A stretch of DNA of 64,000 bases from Coptis chinensis (GCA_015680905.1 CM027377.1:88949001-89013000), one strand, 5' to 3'; shown: positions 1 through 10,290, counted from the first letter of the stretch. The notes: generated by a model from the sequence alone, not told the origin. A program made the numbers and translations.

Positions 1-1330
1 TCCTTATAACATTCCACCATCCTGCGGTTGGTGCGGAACAAATTAAATTGAGGGTATTCCCTTTCACCTTAGCGATAAAGGCGTCTTGGTTAACGCCCAA
101 GCGCCTAGCCCTAATTAATGGACTCATGGGCCAAACTTGTTGTTTTGTTTATGGAACATTTTTACCCACCCCTAAAGGCGGATGAAATGCTTTCCAAGAT
201 TCACTTCTTTTCGACCTGAATGCTCATGAATCATTTTCAGGAGACTTGGAATCGTTTCACCGATCTGCTTATAGAGTGTCCACACCATAATCTAGCAAAA
301 GACACGTTAGTGCGTGCCTTTTCAAAAGACTTCAACATCACCATAAAGAAGTCCTTGACATAATGAATGGGGTAGTTTCCTAAGTAAAGGAGCCTCGAGG
401 CTTACAAATTTTAGAAGAACAAACTAAACGCTTAATAACAATTGGGGGAGTGATGATATCCCCCGCTCGCTAGTTCTTCTTCAACAGATTAAGGCGCCCG
501 GTATGTTTGAGATGAAACCCGATCCGAACTTAAAAATTTAATCGAATCTCTAACTAAAAAGGTAGAGGCTATTTCTATTCAACAAAAGCCTATCCCCGTC
601 ATGAACGTAAATTCAAATCCATGTAGTTTCTGTTGGAGTCCTGAGCATCCCGACTCCCACTGTCCTATAGCCTATGAACATTCTTGTTCCATTAATAGTG
701 AACCTAACGCCCCTTGGAGACAAAATCCTAACTTCGGTTGGAGAAATAACCAACAAGTCACACCTACAGGGTACAATAATCAATATATTAGGCCAACGCA
801 CAGTTATAACCAAGCTCCACCACAACAAGGACAGGGTCAGGGTAATTAAAATAATTATAACAACCAAGCATAACCTCGACAAGGTCAAGCACAAGGTCAA
901 TGTAGTTATAATAATTATAATGCTAATAGATGTATCGTTCCGGTAAATAATAACTATCACAATCCGCCCATAAATAATCAACACGAGATAGTTCCAGTCA
1001 CACCACCCGTGACTACTACACCCACACAACCGGATCGTCTTGACACCTTCATACAAGTGAGCCAACAACTTTTCCAAACCATGGCTCAATCTAACCAACA
1101 CATTCTACAATCCGTTAATAATTTAAACCAACAGTTAGCCCAAGAGAAAGCCCAACCAAAAGGCGTGTTTCCAGGCCAAGCGATACCCAACCCTAGAACA
1201 GCAAACACAGCCTTTGAAGTAAACGGTAATACTAGTGCGAAACTACAACCGTAGGTGAAGCTAAATGCCATCACCCTCTCCGTTCGGAAGAGTGGTTGAT
1301 AACAAAGTAACCATGCCTATAGTTACCCCA
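1..1330 (+). pseudogene. gag: gag (capsid/nucleocapsid) of copy 0, frameshifted and 5'-truncated
   Basis: Gag forms the particle that packages element RNA. Positions 1-420 match, in broken frames, the retrotransposon gag domain that is intact in copy I at 12000-12542. From 601 a frame opens with a CX2CX4HX4C zinc knuckle (CSFC...H...C), followed by an Asn/Gln/Tyr/Gly-rich tail to about 1250. Stops and frameshifts separate the blocks, for example the taa after the GQGQG stretch near 847. The ATG at 601 is an internal methionine, not the real start. Family assignment is firm from the parallel copies at 11035-11793 and 28208-28600. Confidence 0.85.
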
Positions 1331-1475
1331 TCAAGATACTCCTACACCGGATATCGAACTAGATACCGAAATAGAAACGAAGAACCTACCTTTTGTAGAG
1401 GTACTAGTTAAACCACAACCTAAGAAACAGAAAGCCAAGGTTACACATCAAGTCGAGCCATACGCTAAATATAGA

Positions 1476-1879
1476 GTGAAACCACCGTTCCCTAAGAAAT
1501 TAGCCATGCTAACCAGGGATACTAACTTTGAGGAGATTAGGAACGTTTTCAAAAATCTAACGATAAACCTTCCTTTTCTCGAAGCTATAAAAAAGCTACC
1601 TAACCACGCTAAGTTTCTTAAGGAGTTGTGCACTACTAGGCGTAAGACCAACATACCTAAAGACGCCTTTCTAACTGAACAGTTCCCAACTTTATCTGAA
1701 AGTAATGGAATTGTTAAGTACAAGGACCTCGGTCGCCCCATCTTGCATAATGCACCTTAGGAGATTCTCACACGACTACCGCGCTACTAGACCTGGGGGC
1801 TAGTGTTAACTTACTCCCGCTTTATTTGTATAAACAAATAGGTCTAGAGGAGATGCAACCTACTAAAATGACATTGTAA
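1476..1879 (+). pseudogene. gag-pro linker and N-terminal half of protease, copy 0
   Basis: The first 94 codons (1476-1760) encode the conserved segment preceding the Athila protease (PPFPKKLAMLTRDTNFEEIR), also seen at 29100-29300 and 40726-40980. After a frameshift near 1755 the aspartic protease active site reads LLDLGASVNLLP (about 1786-1821), the D-L-G-A-S form typical of Athila retropepsins. An in-frame taa at 1877-1879 separates this half from the downstream protease half. This is a relic of the processing enzyme; the stop probably disables it unless it is a sequencing error. Confidence 0.8.
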
Positions 1880-1912
1880 TTAGCGGATCGGTCTATTAAG
1901 TATCCTAAGGGT

Positions 1913-2998
1913 GTGGTTGAAAACGTGCTGGTTAAAGTCCAAAATTTTTACTACCCAGCCGACTTTGTTATCCTCGACACAGAAGTCACTAACGACTCTG
2001 TACCTATCATTTTAGGGCGTCCCTTCTTGGCTACTGCCAACGCGCTCATAAACTGCCGCGATGGTTCGATGTCCTTGTCCTTTGGCCATCTTTCTGTTGA
2101 GGTAAATGTTTTCAAAACGAGGACACAGTATCTCGATTCATCTACAAATGGCGAGGTTAGCATGATCGAGAGCTTAGCTCAAGATTACTTCAAAAACATG
2201 TTTCCGGAGAAACAGATTAACAAATTCCTTTCCTTCGGAAATTCCGACTTTAACAATGACTCCCTGGTAGTAGACGAAATCGAAGAAGAATTCCTGCAAC
2301 TCTTTTGCACCGCTTCTTTACCACGCGAGCCCCCGCCAACAACCATTCATCCCTTGATGCTATGGACGGAAGATGAATTTTTCAATCTCTATCCCGGTGA
2401 TCCTTTTGACCCACCTATTGAGGAATGTCTTGCATATATCAAGATTTCTGATGATATGGAATTGAGAGCTCTAGCTGAGAATCATTCACCTTCCCTCACC
2501 AATATTCCCCACCCTCCACCTTTTCAAAGGAACCTCGAGTTTGCACTCGATCCTTTAGTTTCTCCTGTGCTTCATGATTTTTTAAATCCACCTAGTAAAC
2601 AAATACTTCCCAAGGATAAACCACTTGACACCTTCATTTTCAGACTTGAGACAGTCCCTAACTACACCATGAATGAGTTTTGTGCTAAACCCACATCCTC
2701 ATTTTTTTCATGGTTTCCCTCTAAAAATTATCCCAATCCACCATATCTTCCACAACCATTCACTTTTCCACACTTATTCACTAGGACACCCTCTCATTCA
2801 AAGATGAAACATAAGGTGCATGCTCGGTTATGTTATAGGTCGATCCGACTTCGCTTTCATTCCACTAGGCTGCGTCGTAGGAAATCTTGGTGCTTGATTG
2901 TGTTTGGATATGTTTTCTGTGATATTTATTTATGGAATGATCCACAACTATTTCGGTTATTGATATATGATAAACTACATATTCATACATATATTTAG
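1913..2998 (+). CDS. protease C-terminal half fused in frame to novel ORF-X, copy 0
   Basis: This 361-codon frame opens in the protease (VENVLVKV...ILGRPFLATANALIN, residues 1 to about 70), passes through a linker shared with autonomous copies (to FLSFG, about residue 111), then diverges completely. Residues about 118-361 (ORF-X) occupy the place of RT, RNase H and integrase. ORF-X is Pro-rich (PREPPPT, PHPPPF, NYPNPPYLPQP), with an Arg/Lys-rich patch around residues 297-327 followed by a short hydrophobic run (CLIVFGYVFCDIYLW). I do not recognise a domain. The same ORF-X is in copy IV at 39414-40050 (-), where the frame continues into an integrase-like tail; here a one-base difference creates the stop at 2997. 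The true start would be upstream gag-pro; the ATG at 1913 is only the first methionine after the stop. Confidence 0.75.
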   Translation: MVENVLVKVQNFYYPADFVILDTEVTNDSVPIILGRPFLATANALINCRDGSMSLSFGHLSVEVNVFKTRTQYLDSSTNGEVSMIESLAQDYFKNMFPEKQINKFLSFGNSDFNNDSLVVDEIEEEFLQLFCTASLPREPPPTTIHPLMLWTEDEFFNLYPGDPFDPPIEECLAYIKISDDMELRALAENHSPSLTNIPHPPPFQRNLEFALDPLVSPVLHDFLNPPSKQILPKDKPLDTFIFRLETVPNYTMNEFCAKPTSSFFSWFPSKNYPNPPYLPQPFTFPHLFTRTPSHSKMKHKVHARLCYRSIRLRFHSTRLRRRKSWCLIVFGYVFCDIYLWNDPQLFRLLIYDKLHIHTYI

Positions 2999-3414
2999 AT
3001 AAAGTCTCGAGTATCTGACTATAAACGACTCAAATTTTGTGTTTGGTGCATTTCATTTCATTTCCATATATTGGTGAATGCACCATTCAGGTAACCAGGC
3101 CCTCCTTATGGAGTGTGTGGTTGTAAGTACCGGATCCTAAGTCCACGGTTCACATAATTCACGTTTTCCACTCTTGCATGTTTTCTTGGTTGTTGAGTCA
3201 TGTTTCTCTATGGTGTGAATTATGTCTTTACTGCTTCTTGTTTTCTTTTATATTAAACCTAATTCATAAAAAGTAAAAAAGTTTAAAGCTATAAAAATAG
3301 TAATCTAGCAAGTCTCGGGAATCTGACCTTAAAAGACCCAAGTTTTCGTACAATGCCAACTTTCTGGAGTATAGGCCAAACAAAAATTTCAAACTTAAAA
3401 AAGAGTTTTCCAAT

Positions 3415-3431
3415 TTTGTTTGGGGGGTATG
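3415..3431 (+). promoter_or_regulatory. internal polypurine-tract-like motif 1, copy 0
   Basis: TTTTGTTTGGGGGGTATG resembles the TGTTTGGGGTGG tract that precedes the 3' LTR. Equivalent motifs occur downstream of pol in copies II (27043), III (45701) and IV (39161). An extra plus-strand priming role is inferred. Confidence 0.45.
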
Positions 3432-3628
3432 TATTTTGGTATTCATTTCAAATCTTGTTGCCACCCTAAGCCTGTCATGTTTACTCCAAAGTAGAGTTTG
3501 TGTTAGTTAATGCGTAATGGTTTAATTGTGCTTCATATTATCATAACATCTTTACAATATTTTTACATTACAGATGCGCCAATTTTTGCCACGTTTCTAT
3601 GGTAAATTCTTTCCTTATCTCTTTACAC

Positions 3629-3670
3629 TTTGAGGACAAAGCGTTGATTGTTTGGGGGTGGGATAGAAAC
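3629..3670 (+). promoter_or_regulatory. internal polypurine-tract-like motif 2, copy 0
   Basis: A TTTGAGGACAAAG element is followed by TTTGGGGGTGGGATAGAAAC, the same two-part arrangement as the true polypurine tract (TTGAGGACAAG then TTTGGGGTGG). Motifs 2 and 3 and their downstream bases look like a tandem duplication of about 160 bp. Confidence 0.45.
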
Positions 3671-3803
3671 ATTTGCAAAAATTAGACACTTTTAGGATGT
3701 AAATTATGCACTTTTATTTATAAAATGTTAAAAATTATAAAAATTAGTTAGTTACATAATTTAATTGTGCTATTGAATTGTTTCATGAACCCCTTCTCCC
3801 AAA

Positions 3804-3826
3804 TTGTTTGGGGTGGTATAGAAACA
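3804..3826 (+). promoter_or_regulatory. internal polypurine-tract-like motif 3, copy 0
   Basis: TTGTTTGGGGTGGTATAGAAAC matches the tract that in copies II, III, IV and V follows ORF B (23236, 49481, 35284 and 61740). Confidence 0.45.
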
Positions 3827-5236
3827 CGATGTAAATGTTAAGCACATATTAGGTTGTATATTACGTATTATTTGTCTTAAAAAAAAAAATAAAAATAAAA
3901 AGTTTATGCTATACACTTAGGAATATTGGTATTGTTTCTTTTCTCTATGCTCTTAATAATCTAGAAGTCTCACGTAGCTTTTGCATTAGACTAGTTTTTA
4001 GAAACTTAGGTTAATATGTAGGTAATAATCTTTGCATCTATCTATAAATATATTACATGAGTATCTATGATTGTTTGTTTTAAAGAAGTTTTGAAATCTA
4101 GGCTAGAGTACTTATTCTACAAATCCTGTGAGAATATATCCTAAAGCCTTATATGAGTGAAACATTTGAGAAATGACACAAGGGAGAAGTATATTCCGAA
4201 TAGAGAAATCACACGTCCACATGCTTGACCACTATACCATGTCCTAAGAGAGAATTTAGGCCCTTTTTTGGATCGATATAGCTAGAAATTCGATCTAAGT
4301 ATATTTTCCGCTAGTTAGCCCTAATTGAGCCTTTTATTAGCCCTTTCATAAACCACAAATCCTTTACCCTGTTACAAAAAAAAAAAAAAAAAAAAAAATA
4401 AAAATAAAAATCAACCTACCCAATTTAGATAAGTCTGAGAATAGAATAAGGAAGAAAGAAGAAGAGAAAAACCTGTATAAACAAAAGTTAATTAATTGCT
4501 TCAAAAAATAAAGAAAAGAAGTTTTTATCCAAAGAAAAGAAAAATAAAAATAGAAATAAAATAAAAAATCCAAAAAAATAGAATAAAAGAAGTCAAAAGC
4601 CAAAGAAAAAGGAAAAAAAAATATGGCTAAGGATGGAAACAAAGTGTAGAAGCAAAAGTAAATAACAAGGTTTTCTCTAGTTACATAATATGAAGACTCT
4701 ATTATCTTAGACTTGTCCCTTTTGAATATCCATTTCCTTCCTTCTTAAACCATCTCCTAATCCCCGTAACACCTAATAAAGACCTCTAGCTCAATTAGGA
4801 ATAGGTTAGTGGGATAGTAAGTGGCAGATGTGTTTGATCAACTTCGGCTTCCTTGTGTGTCATTGAGATTGTAAGGTAAAGTATGCCCACTGCACATTGG
4901 AGTAGCAAAACTTGAGTGGAAAAATCAGAGTGATTTTTGTCTTGACTTTTATGTGAGAACCTACTTAAGGATGTTATTCCAAAGTTTCAGAAACGGACCT
5001 GTTACTGCATTTCATAGCATTACTCATTATATATATGTTTATTCGTAAATGATTGATTATTATGCATATATTAGCTTAGGTTTCGACTTGATTACTCTAT
5101 ATGCATTGCTAGTGAGAGGTATAGTTAATTTAGAGCATGAATAAAGAAACAATAGTTTTATTTCTTAGTCGTTGTAGTATAGATGAAGTTTGTGAGTACC
5201 TTCACTAGAAAACTCTCACGAGGCTATAACTTCGGC

Positions 5237-5257
5237 CCACTAGGGAATTCCTAGTGG
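5237..5257 (+). other. conserved hairpin upstream of 3' LTR, copy 0
   Basis: A perfect 8-bp stem CCACTAGG/CCTAGTGG encloses the loop GAATT, 137 bp upstream of the LTR. The identical hairpin is in copies II, III, IV and V. The function is unknown. Confidence 0.8.
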
Positions 5258-5363
5258 TTTAAAGCGCCTTGTTGCATATGGTCAATGCAATGCAATACAA
5301 ATAAAGCGAGAGTAGATAGAACTCTATTTTTGGTCACTTATTCTAATTTCTCATCTTTGCTTG

Positions 5364-5393
5364 AGGACAAGCAAAATGCTGTTTGGGGTGGTT
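5364..5393 (+). promoter_or_regulatory. polypurine tract, copy 0
   Basis: GAGGACAAGC, then GCTGTTTGGGGTGGTT directly adjoins the LTR start TGATAAG. This is the expected plus-strand primer position. Confidence 0.7.
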
Positions 5394-6862
5394 TGATAAG
5401 AGCCCAAAAAATTGTAGTTTTAACCCCTTAATAATCATACTTTTAGACCAATTATGTGAGTAATAATTAAGAGTTAACACCGATTCACGTGTTTTTATGC
5501 ATTTCGGGCTTCAAAGTCCATTATGTGCAGAAATGCCACTTTTAGCGAGATAAAGGAGCAAAGGTCAGTTACGAAGGAGTTCCGTGATTAAAGGCCAAGA
5601 TTCAAGAAGATAAAGCCTTTCGAAAGCCCGGTCAAAAGCTGAAAAGTCGACGCGGGCAGAAACAGCACACAAGTCAGCAGAACTTCCAAAGGCCGTATCT
5701 TTGGACTCAGACCTCGGAATGGGGCCTACCTTATGTCAAAACGACTGAATCGGAAAGAGCTTTCCAATGGTTCAAGCCTTGAGCCAATCAGAGGAGCAGA
5801 AGTCAACGAAAAGTCTGTTGAAGCCAACTGCAGCTGAAGAGGCCTTTTTGGACTGAAAGAATTGGGTTTTGGGCCTAATTCTCTGGCCCAAAACATGGCT
5901 CCAAGCCCATGCACGATTTTTGGATCTGAGAGTATAAAAACCAAAGCTTCACTCTTTGTTAATGGTAGATAGTTAGACCTAGATTAGAAATTAGATTAGT
6001 AGCCTCCATTAATTAGTTTTAGATCTTAGTTTTAGAATTTCATTCCCTATTTTAGATTAAAACTTTAAATCATTGTTCTTTATTGATTAGATAAAGAAAA
6101 TAGTTATTCTTGTCAATTTCAATTTTTGTCATTTACAATTTATTAGATCTAATTTCAATTCTTGTTATCATTCAATTCTTAGTTATTAATTAGATTTCGA
6201 TTATTGTTTAGTTAAATTTCATAAAGTTAGAATCTTTGTAATATGTTGTATTCAACTTCAATGGGAAATGATGGGTTGATGATTCGAGGCTAAAACCTCC
6301 ATTAGAGGGGTTGATGAAGCTTTGATGAAAACTTAGTGGTATAGTGTAGAAGCATTGTAGAATCTATTCCACTCTAGAAGGTCGTGTTTCGCCATAAGAA
6401 TGGGTGACGACCTCACATGCTAGTTAGTATTTGGTAGAAATGCCATGAACACTAGGGATTAGAACTCGAAATTCTTGCCGTAAGAACGTAAGAATCGAGA
6501 TACAAGAACCTAAGCTAGGTTATCAAGTTGGATTAGAGGTGGATTCAATTCCCCTCTAATCCTTTATCTAGATTCAAAAACAATCATATTTCCATATATT
6601 TCGTAGTGACATTCAACATATTGCTTTTCATATTGCATCGTAGTATAATTCCACTTCGTAAAACTCTCATAGACTTAAGACCGACTAATTAGACTAGAGA
6701 ACATTCCATGCTAGAGAACTAGGAGTGGAACGAATCACTCTACTCCACTATATTTCGATAGATTTGAGAGTAGAAAACTTTGATAAATATAGGCACGTAA
6801 ATAACCGTTTAGAGTTTCATCGCTTTATTTCGTAGGTAAAACTATTCATTTTACGTTTATCA
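5394..6862 (+). repeat. 3' LTR of copy 0 (long class)
   Basis: The LTR starts TGATAAGAGCCC and ends TTACGTTTATCA, giving the short inverted ends TGATAA/TTATCA. It is 1469 bp and carries the block of about 130-150 bp (roughly 5560-5690) missing from short-class LTRs. A TATA box lies at 5932-5939. The next bases, ACTTC, already belong to copy I. Confidence 0.9.
5931..5940 (+). promoter_or_regulatory. TATA box in LTR of copy 0
   Basis: AGTATAAAAA, at the same relative position as GTATAAAAC-type boxes in the LTRs of II (21117-21126, -), III (51668-51676, +) and IV (33269-33276, -). It is likely the U3 promoter. Confidence 0.55.
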
Positions 6863-7085
6863 ACTTCCTAAATTACTATGTTTGTGATTTTAACAATTTT
6901 TTAATTTTTTTTTTGAATAAGGTATAATATAAAAGAAGCAAGAAAGCAATAAATGCATAATTCACACCATAAAGGAACATGACTCAAAATCTGAGAAAAC
7001 ATGAAAGAGTAGAAAACGTGAATTATGTTAGTCGTGGACTTAGGATCCGGTACTTACAGCCACACACTCCATAGGGAGGGCCCGG

Positions 7086-8401
7086 TTACCTGAATGGTGC
7101 ACTTACCAATATATGAAAATGAAAGGAAGTACACCAATGAAAATGCCAGTCCTCATAGATAAGGTCCTGTAAAAGGACTTCCTCTACATTAGGGGACAAA
7201 AACTCGTGGAAATGTTTCAACCGTAGGCCATTGACTTGAAAGATACTGTTGTTCTTGGGATTTACCAAGGTTATTGCCCCGTGAGGGGTGACTTCAGTAA
7301 CTAGAAAAGGGCCAAACCAACGGGTTTTTAATTTCCCTAGAAAAATATATAGACGGGAGTTGTAAAATAAGACCTTTTGTCCTACCACAAACTCTTTGTG
7401 CAAGATTTGCTTATCATGAACACGTTTCATGTTAGCTTTATAATCTTTCGCGAGATCATAAGAATCGCTACGGATTTCTTCAAGCTCGTTCAATTACAAC
7501 TTGCGCTTGACACCCACCTCATCAAAATTGAAGTTAAGGCTTTTTATAGCCCACATAGCGAGGTGCTCTAATTCGACGGGCAAATGACAAGGTTTCCCAA
7601 ATACAAGTCTAAAGGGAGACATACATATAGAAGTTTTGAAAGCAGTCCTAATGCCCATAAGGCATCAGAGAGACACTTTGACTAGTCTTTCCTATCAGGA
7701 TTTATAGTTGTTTCTAATATCTTTTTGATTTCCCTATTAGAAACTTCTACATGTCCGCTAGTTTGTGGATGATACGGAGTTGCTACCTTATGTGTAACTC
7801 CATAATTTTTCACGAGATATGCAACAACTCTGTTGCAAAAATGTGTTCCGCCATCACTAATGATGGCTTTGGGAATGCCAAATTGACAGAAAATATACTC
7901 TTTAACAAAAAACACAACTATCTTATGGTCATTGCTACGACAAGCCATGGCCTCTATCCATTTAGATACGTAGTCCACGACAACTAAAATATAAATGAAA
8001 CCGTGGGAAACTGGAAAGAGACACATGAAATCAATGCGCCATACGTCAAATATTTCTACCACCATGATTGTATTTAATGGCATCATATTACGCTTCGTGA
8101 TTCAAACAAGTTGTTGGCAACGAGCACACGTCTTGCAATGCACTTGGGCATCTTTAAAGAGAGTAGGCCAATAAAACCCACATTGAAGAATTTTAGCAGC
8201 TGTTTTCATACCACTAAAATGGCCACCACAATCTTTGTCATGGCAGAATGAGAGAACCTCATTATATTCCCATTGGGGAATACAACAACGAATAATCTGA
8301 TCCGCATAATACTTGAAAAGGTAGGGCTCATCCCAGTAGTATAGCTTAACCGGCCAAGAACTTCTTACGTTCATTTCTTGACCAATCATAAGGAATAACA
8401 T
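7086..8401 (-). pseudogene. integrase of copy I in three frame blocks
   Basis: Integrase joins element cDNA to host DNA. Block 8102-8401 carries the N-terminal HHCC zinc domain (CGGHFSGMKTAAK...CKTCARCQQL). Block 7682-8086 carries the catalytic core: first Asp in WRIDF, second in [10 protein letters not shown], and the Glu in [13 protein letters not shown], so all three DDE residues remain. Block 7086-7493 is the C-terminal domain (VGQKVLFYNSRL...KTRWFGPF). Frameshifts separate the blocks near 8090 and 7500-7680. The C-terminal frame runs to 7086, just short of the post-integrase block. Confidence 0.85.
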
Positions 8402-8600
8402 TGGTTGCTAAATAATTCACAATGTCAGCATACCATGATGCTGAAAAAATAGCATATAGATGGTAATCAGGAAAAGAGTCTGGTATGGACTCAGAATCAC
8501 TATCATCGTCGTTTGTAAGTCTAGATAAGTGGTCGGCAACTACGTTTTCGACCCCTATTTTGTCCTTTATTTTTAATGTGAACTCTTGTAGGAGAGGAAT

Positions 8601-10142
8601 CTATCGGATTAATCTCTGCTTAGCATACTTCTTTGCGAGAAGGTACCTAAGGGCTACATGGTCCGTGTAAACTAGAGTCTTAAAACCAACCAAATAAGGG
8701 CGAAACTTACCTAAAGCATAAACGACAGCTAAGAATTCTTTTTTAGTAGTTGTATAATTCCTTTGAGCATCGTTTAGAGTTCTACTAGCATAATAAATAA
8801 CAGTGGACTTATTATCTAGTTTCTGTCCTAAGACAGCACCAACTGCATAATCACTAGAATTACACATGAGTTCGAAATGTTTAGACCAATCAGGAGGTTG
8901 TATAATGGGTGTAGAAGTTAAGGCGGCTTTTAAAGTTTCAAAAGCTTGTTTACAGTTAAAATTAAAATAAAAAATGGCATTCTTTAAAAGCAGATTAGTT
9001 AACGGCCTAGCTATTTTCAAAAAATCTTTGATAAAGCGCCTATAAAAACCTACATGGCCTAGAAAGGCTCTAATATCACGGACAGTCTGTGGTATAGGTA
9101 GAGCCACTATCTTATCTAGTTTGGCCTTATCTACTTCGATGCCATCACTAGATACAATGTGACCTAGTACTATGCATTTTTCCACCATGAAATGACATTT
9201 TTCCCAATTTAAAACCAGACTCTTCTCTTCACATCGTGTCAAAACTTTAGACAGGTTAGCCAGGCAGTCCGTGAAAGAGTCTCCATAGATAGAAAAATCA
9301 TCCATGAATACTTCCATGAAAAGCTCTACCATGTCACTAAATATATGAAGCATACACCGATGGAAGGTACCAGGAGCATTACAAAGGCTAAAAGGCATTC
9401 GTTTATAGGCGTATGTTCTAAAAGGACATGTAAAGATAGTCTTTTCTTGGTCATCAATATCAATAATAATTTGGAAATAGCCAGAGTAGCCATCCAAAAA
9501 ACAATAAAAAGCATGACTAGCTAGACATTCAAGCATCTGATCTATAAAGGGTAAAGGAAAATGATCCTTCCGTGTCATGGCATTTAAACGTCTGTAATCA
9601 ATATAGATCCTCCATTTCATAGGACCATGTGTGGCAACATATTCACCCTTGGCATTACGTACCATGGTAATCCCTGATTTCTTAGGAACTACATGAATGG
9701 GACTAACCCATTCGCTATCAGAGATTGGGTATATGATACCTACATCAAGTAATCGTAAGACTTCTTCCCTGACCACTTCTTTTATGGCAGGGTTCAAACG
9801 ACGCTGAGGTTCGCGAGAAGTCTTTGTGTTATCTTCCAAATGGATACGATGAGTGCATACATTAGGGTCAATTCCCTTAATGTCGGCTAGGGACCAACCA
9901 ATCGCTGAACGATGTTCCCTAATCACCCTGATCAAATGTGTCTCTTCCTCCTTAGATAACAGAGAAGATATTATTATCGGATGACTACCATCTAGATGAA
10001 GTTGAATATACTTTAACTCAGGAGGAAGAGGTTTAAGCACCGGGGTGGAAGGAATATCGATAAATGCTTCTGGGGGGGTCCTTATCTTGAGTAATGAATA
10101 CTTGCTTAGGCAGCATGTCTCCAAACTCTGTAGATGGAGCAA
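8601..10142 (-). CDS. reverse transcriptase-RNase H of copy I, 513-codon open frame
   Basis: This is the best preserved pol segment in the window. The RT domain spans about residues 110-310: the first catalytic Asp is in FLDGYSGYFQI and the catalytic pair in VFMDDFSIYG (FMDD form, usual for Athila). RNase H follows (about 400-513), with FELMCNSSDYAVGAVLGQ and YTDHVALRYL. The first RNase H Asp appears replaced: copy III reads C-D-A-S-D where this copy reads C-N-S-S-D. The frame ends at a frameshift; integrase continues below 8401. The real protein would be processed from a gag-pol polyprotein, so the first ATG is not a start. Confidence 0.9.
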   Translation of the reverse strand: MLHLQSLETCCLSKYSLLKIRTPPEAFIDIPSTPVLKPLPPELKYIQLHLDGSHPIIISSLLSKEEETHLIRVIREHRSAIGWSLADIKGIDPNVCTHRIHLEDNTKTSREPQRRLNPAIKEVVREEVLRLLDVGIIYPISDSEWVSPIHVVPKKSGITMVRNAKGEYVATHGPMKWRIYIDYRRLNAMTRKDHFPLPFIDQMLECLASHAFYCFLDGYSGYFQIIIDIDDQEKTIFTCPFRTYAYKRMPFSLCNAPGTFHRCMLHIFSDMVELFMEVFMDDFSIYGDSFTDCLANLSKVLTRCEEKSLVLNWEKCHFMVEKCIVLGHIVSSDGIEVDKAKLDKIVALPIPQTVRDIRAFLGHVGFYRRFIKDFLKIARPLTNLLLKNAIFYFNFNCKQAFETLKAALTSTPIIQPPDWSKHFELMCNSSDYAVGAVLGQKLDNKSTVIYYASRTLNDAQRNYTTTKKEFLAVVYALGKFRPYLVGFKTLVYTDHVALRYLLAKKYAKQRLIR

Positions 10143-10290
10143 CAGAAGGGTCTACGATAGGTGTAGACTCGAAGATGGTTTTGACTTCCTCTAAGTAGGA
10201 GTCATCGGCGAAATCTGAACTTCCAAAAGACAGGAATTTATGCGTTTGGTTTTCTATAAATGTTTTATTAAAATAATCTTGAGCTAAGCT

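Larger units (their letters stand above)
3000..5393 (+). other. non-coding 3' region of copy 0, env-position ORFs lost
   Basis: From 3000 to about 3250 the sequence matches the post-integrase region of all copies (GTAAGTACCGGATCCTAAG block). ORF A and ORF B, present downstream in copies II-V, are missing; only about 0.4 kb lies between the first and third internal purine-rich motifs. From about 3890 it matches the conserved last 1.5 kb of the element: an A-rich/poly-A stretch at 4374-4640, the block with AGGACTTGTCC-like sequence near 4700, the conserved hairpin (5237-5257) and the polypurine tract. No ORF longer than about 90 codons here looks real. Confidence 0.75.
1..6862 (+). mobile_element. 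Copy 0: Athila-like Ty3/gypsy element without pol, 5' end outside window
   Basis: The order on the plus strand is gag, protease, ORF-X, a long non-coding 3' region, a polypurine tract and a 3' LTR (5394-6862). The 5' LTR, leader and first part of gag lie left of the window. Reverse transcriptase, RNase H and integrase are absent: sequence passes from the protease linker (about 2265) through about 0.75 kb of ORF-X to the last codons of an integrase-like tail (about 3025). The two env-position ORFs seen in copies II, III and IV are also missing. The right end abuts copy I at 6862/6863, consistent with insertion of copy 0 into copy I. Confidence 0.85.

Noticed and set aside
613..1101. 162-codon minus-strand frame, Ile/Val/Leu-rich
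   Set aside because: Antisense of the Asn/Tyr-rich gag tail; AAT/TAT codons read backwards give Ile/Val. The same shadow appears at 11299-11601 and 28271-28522.
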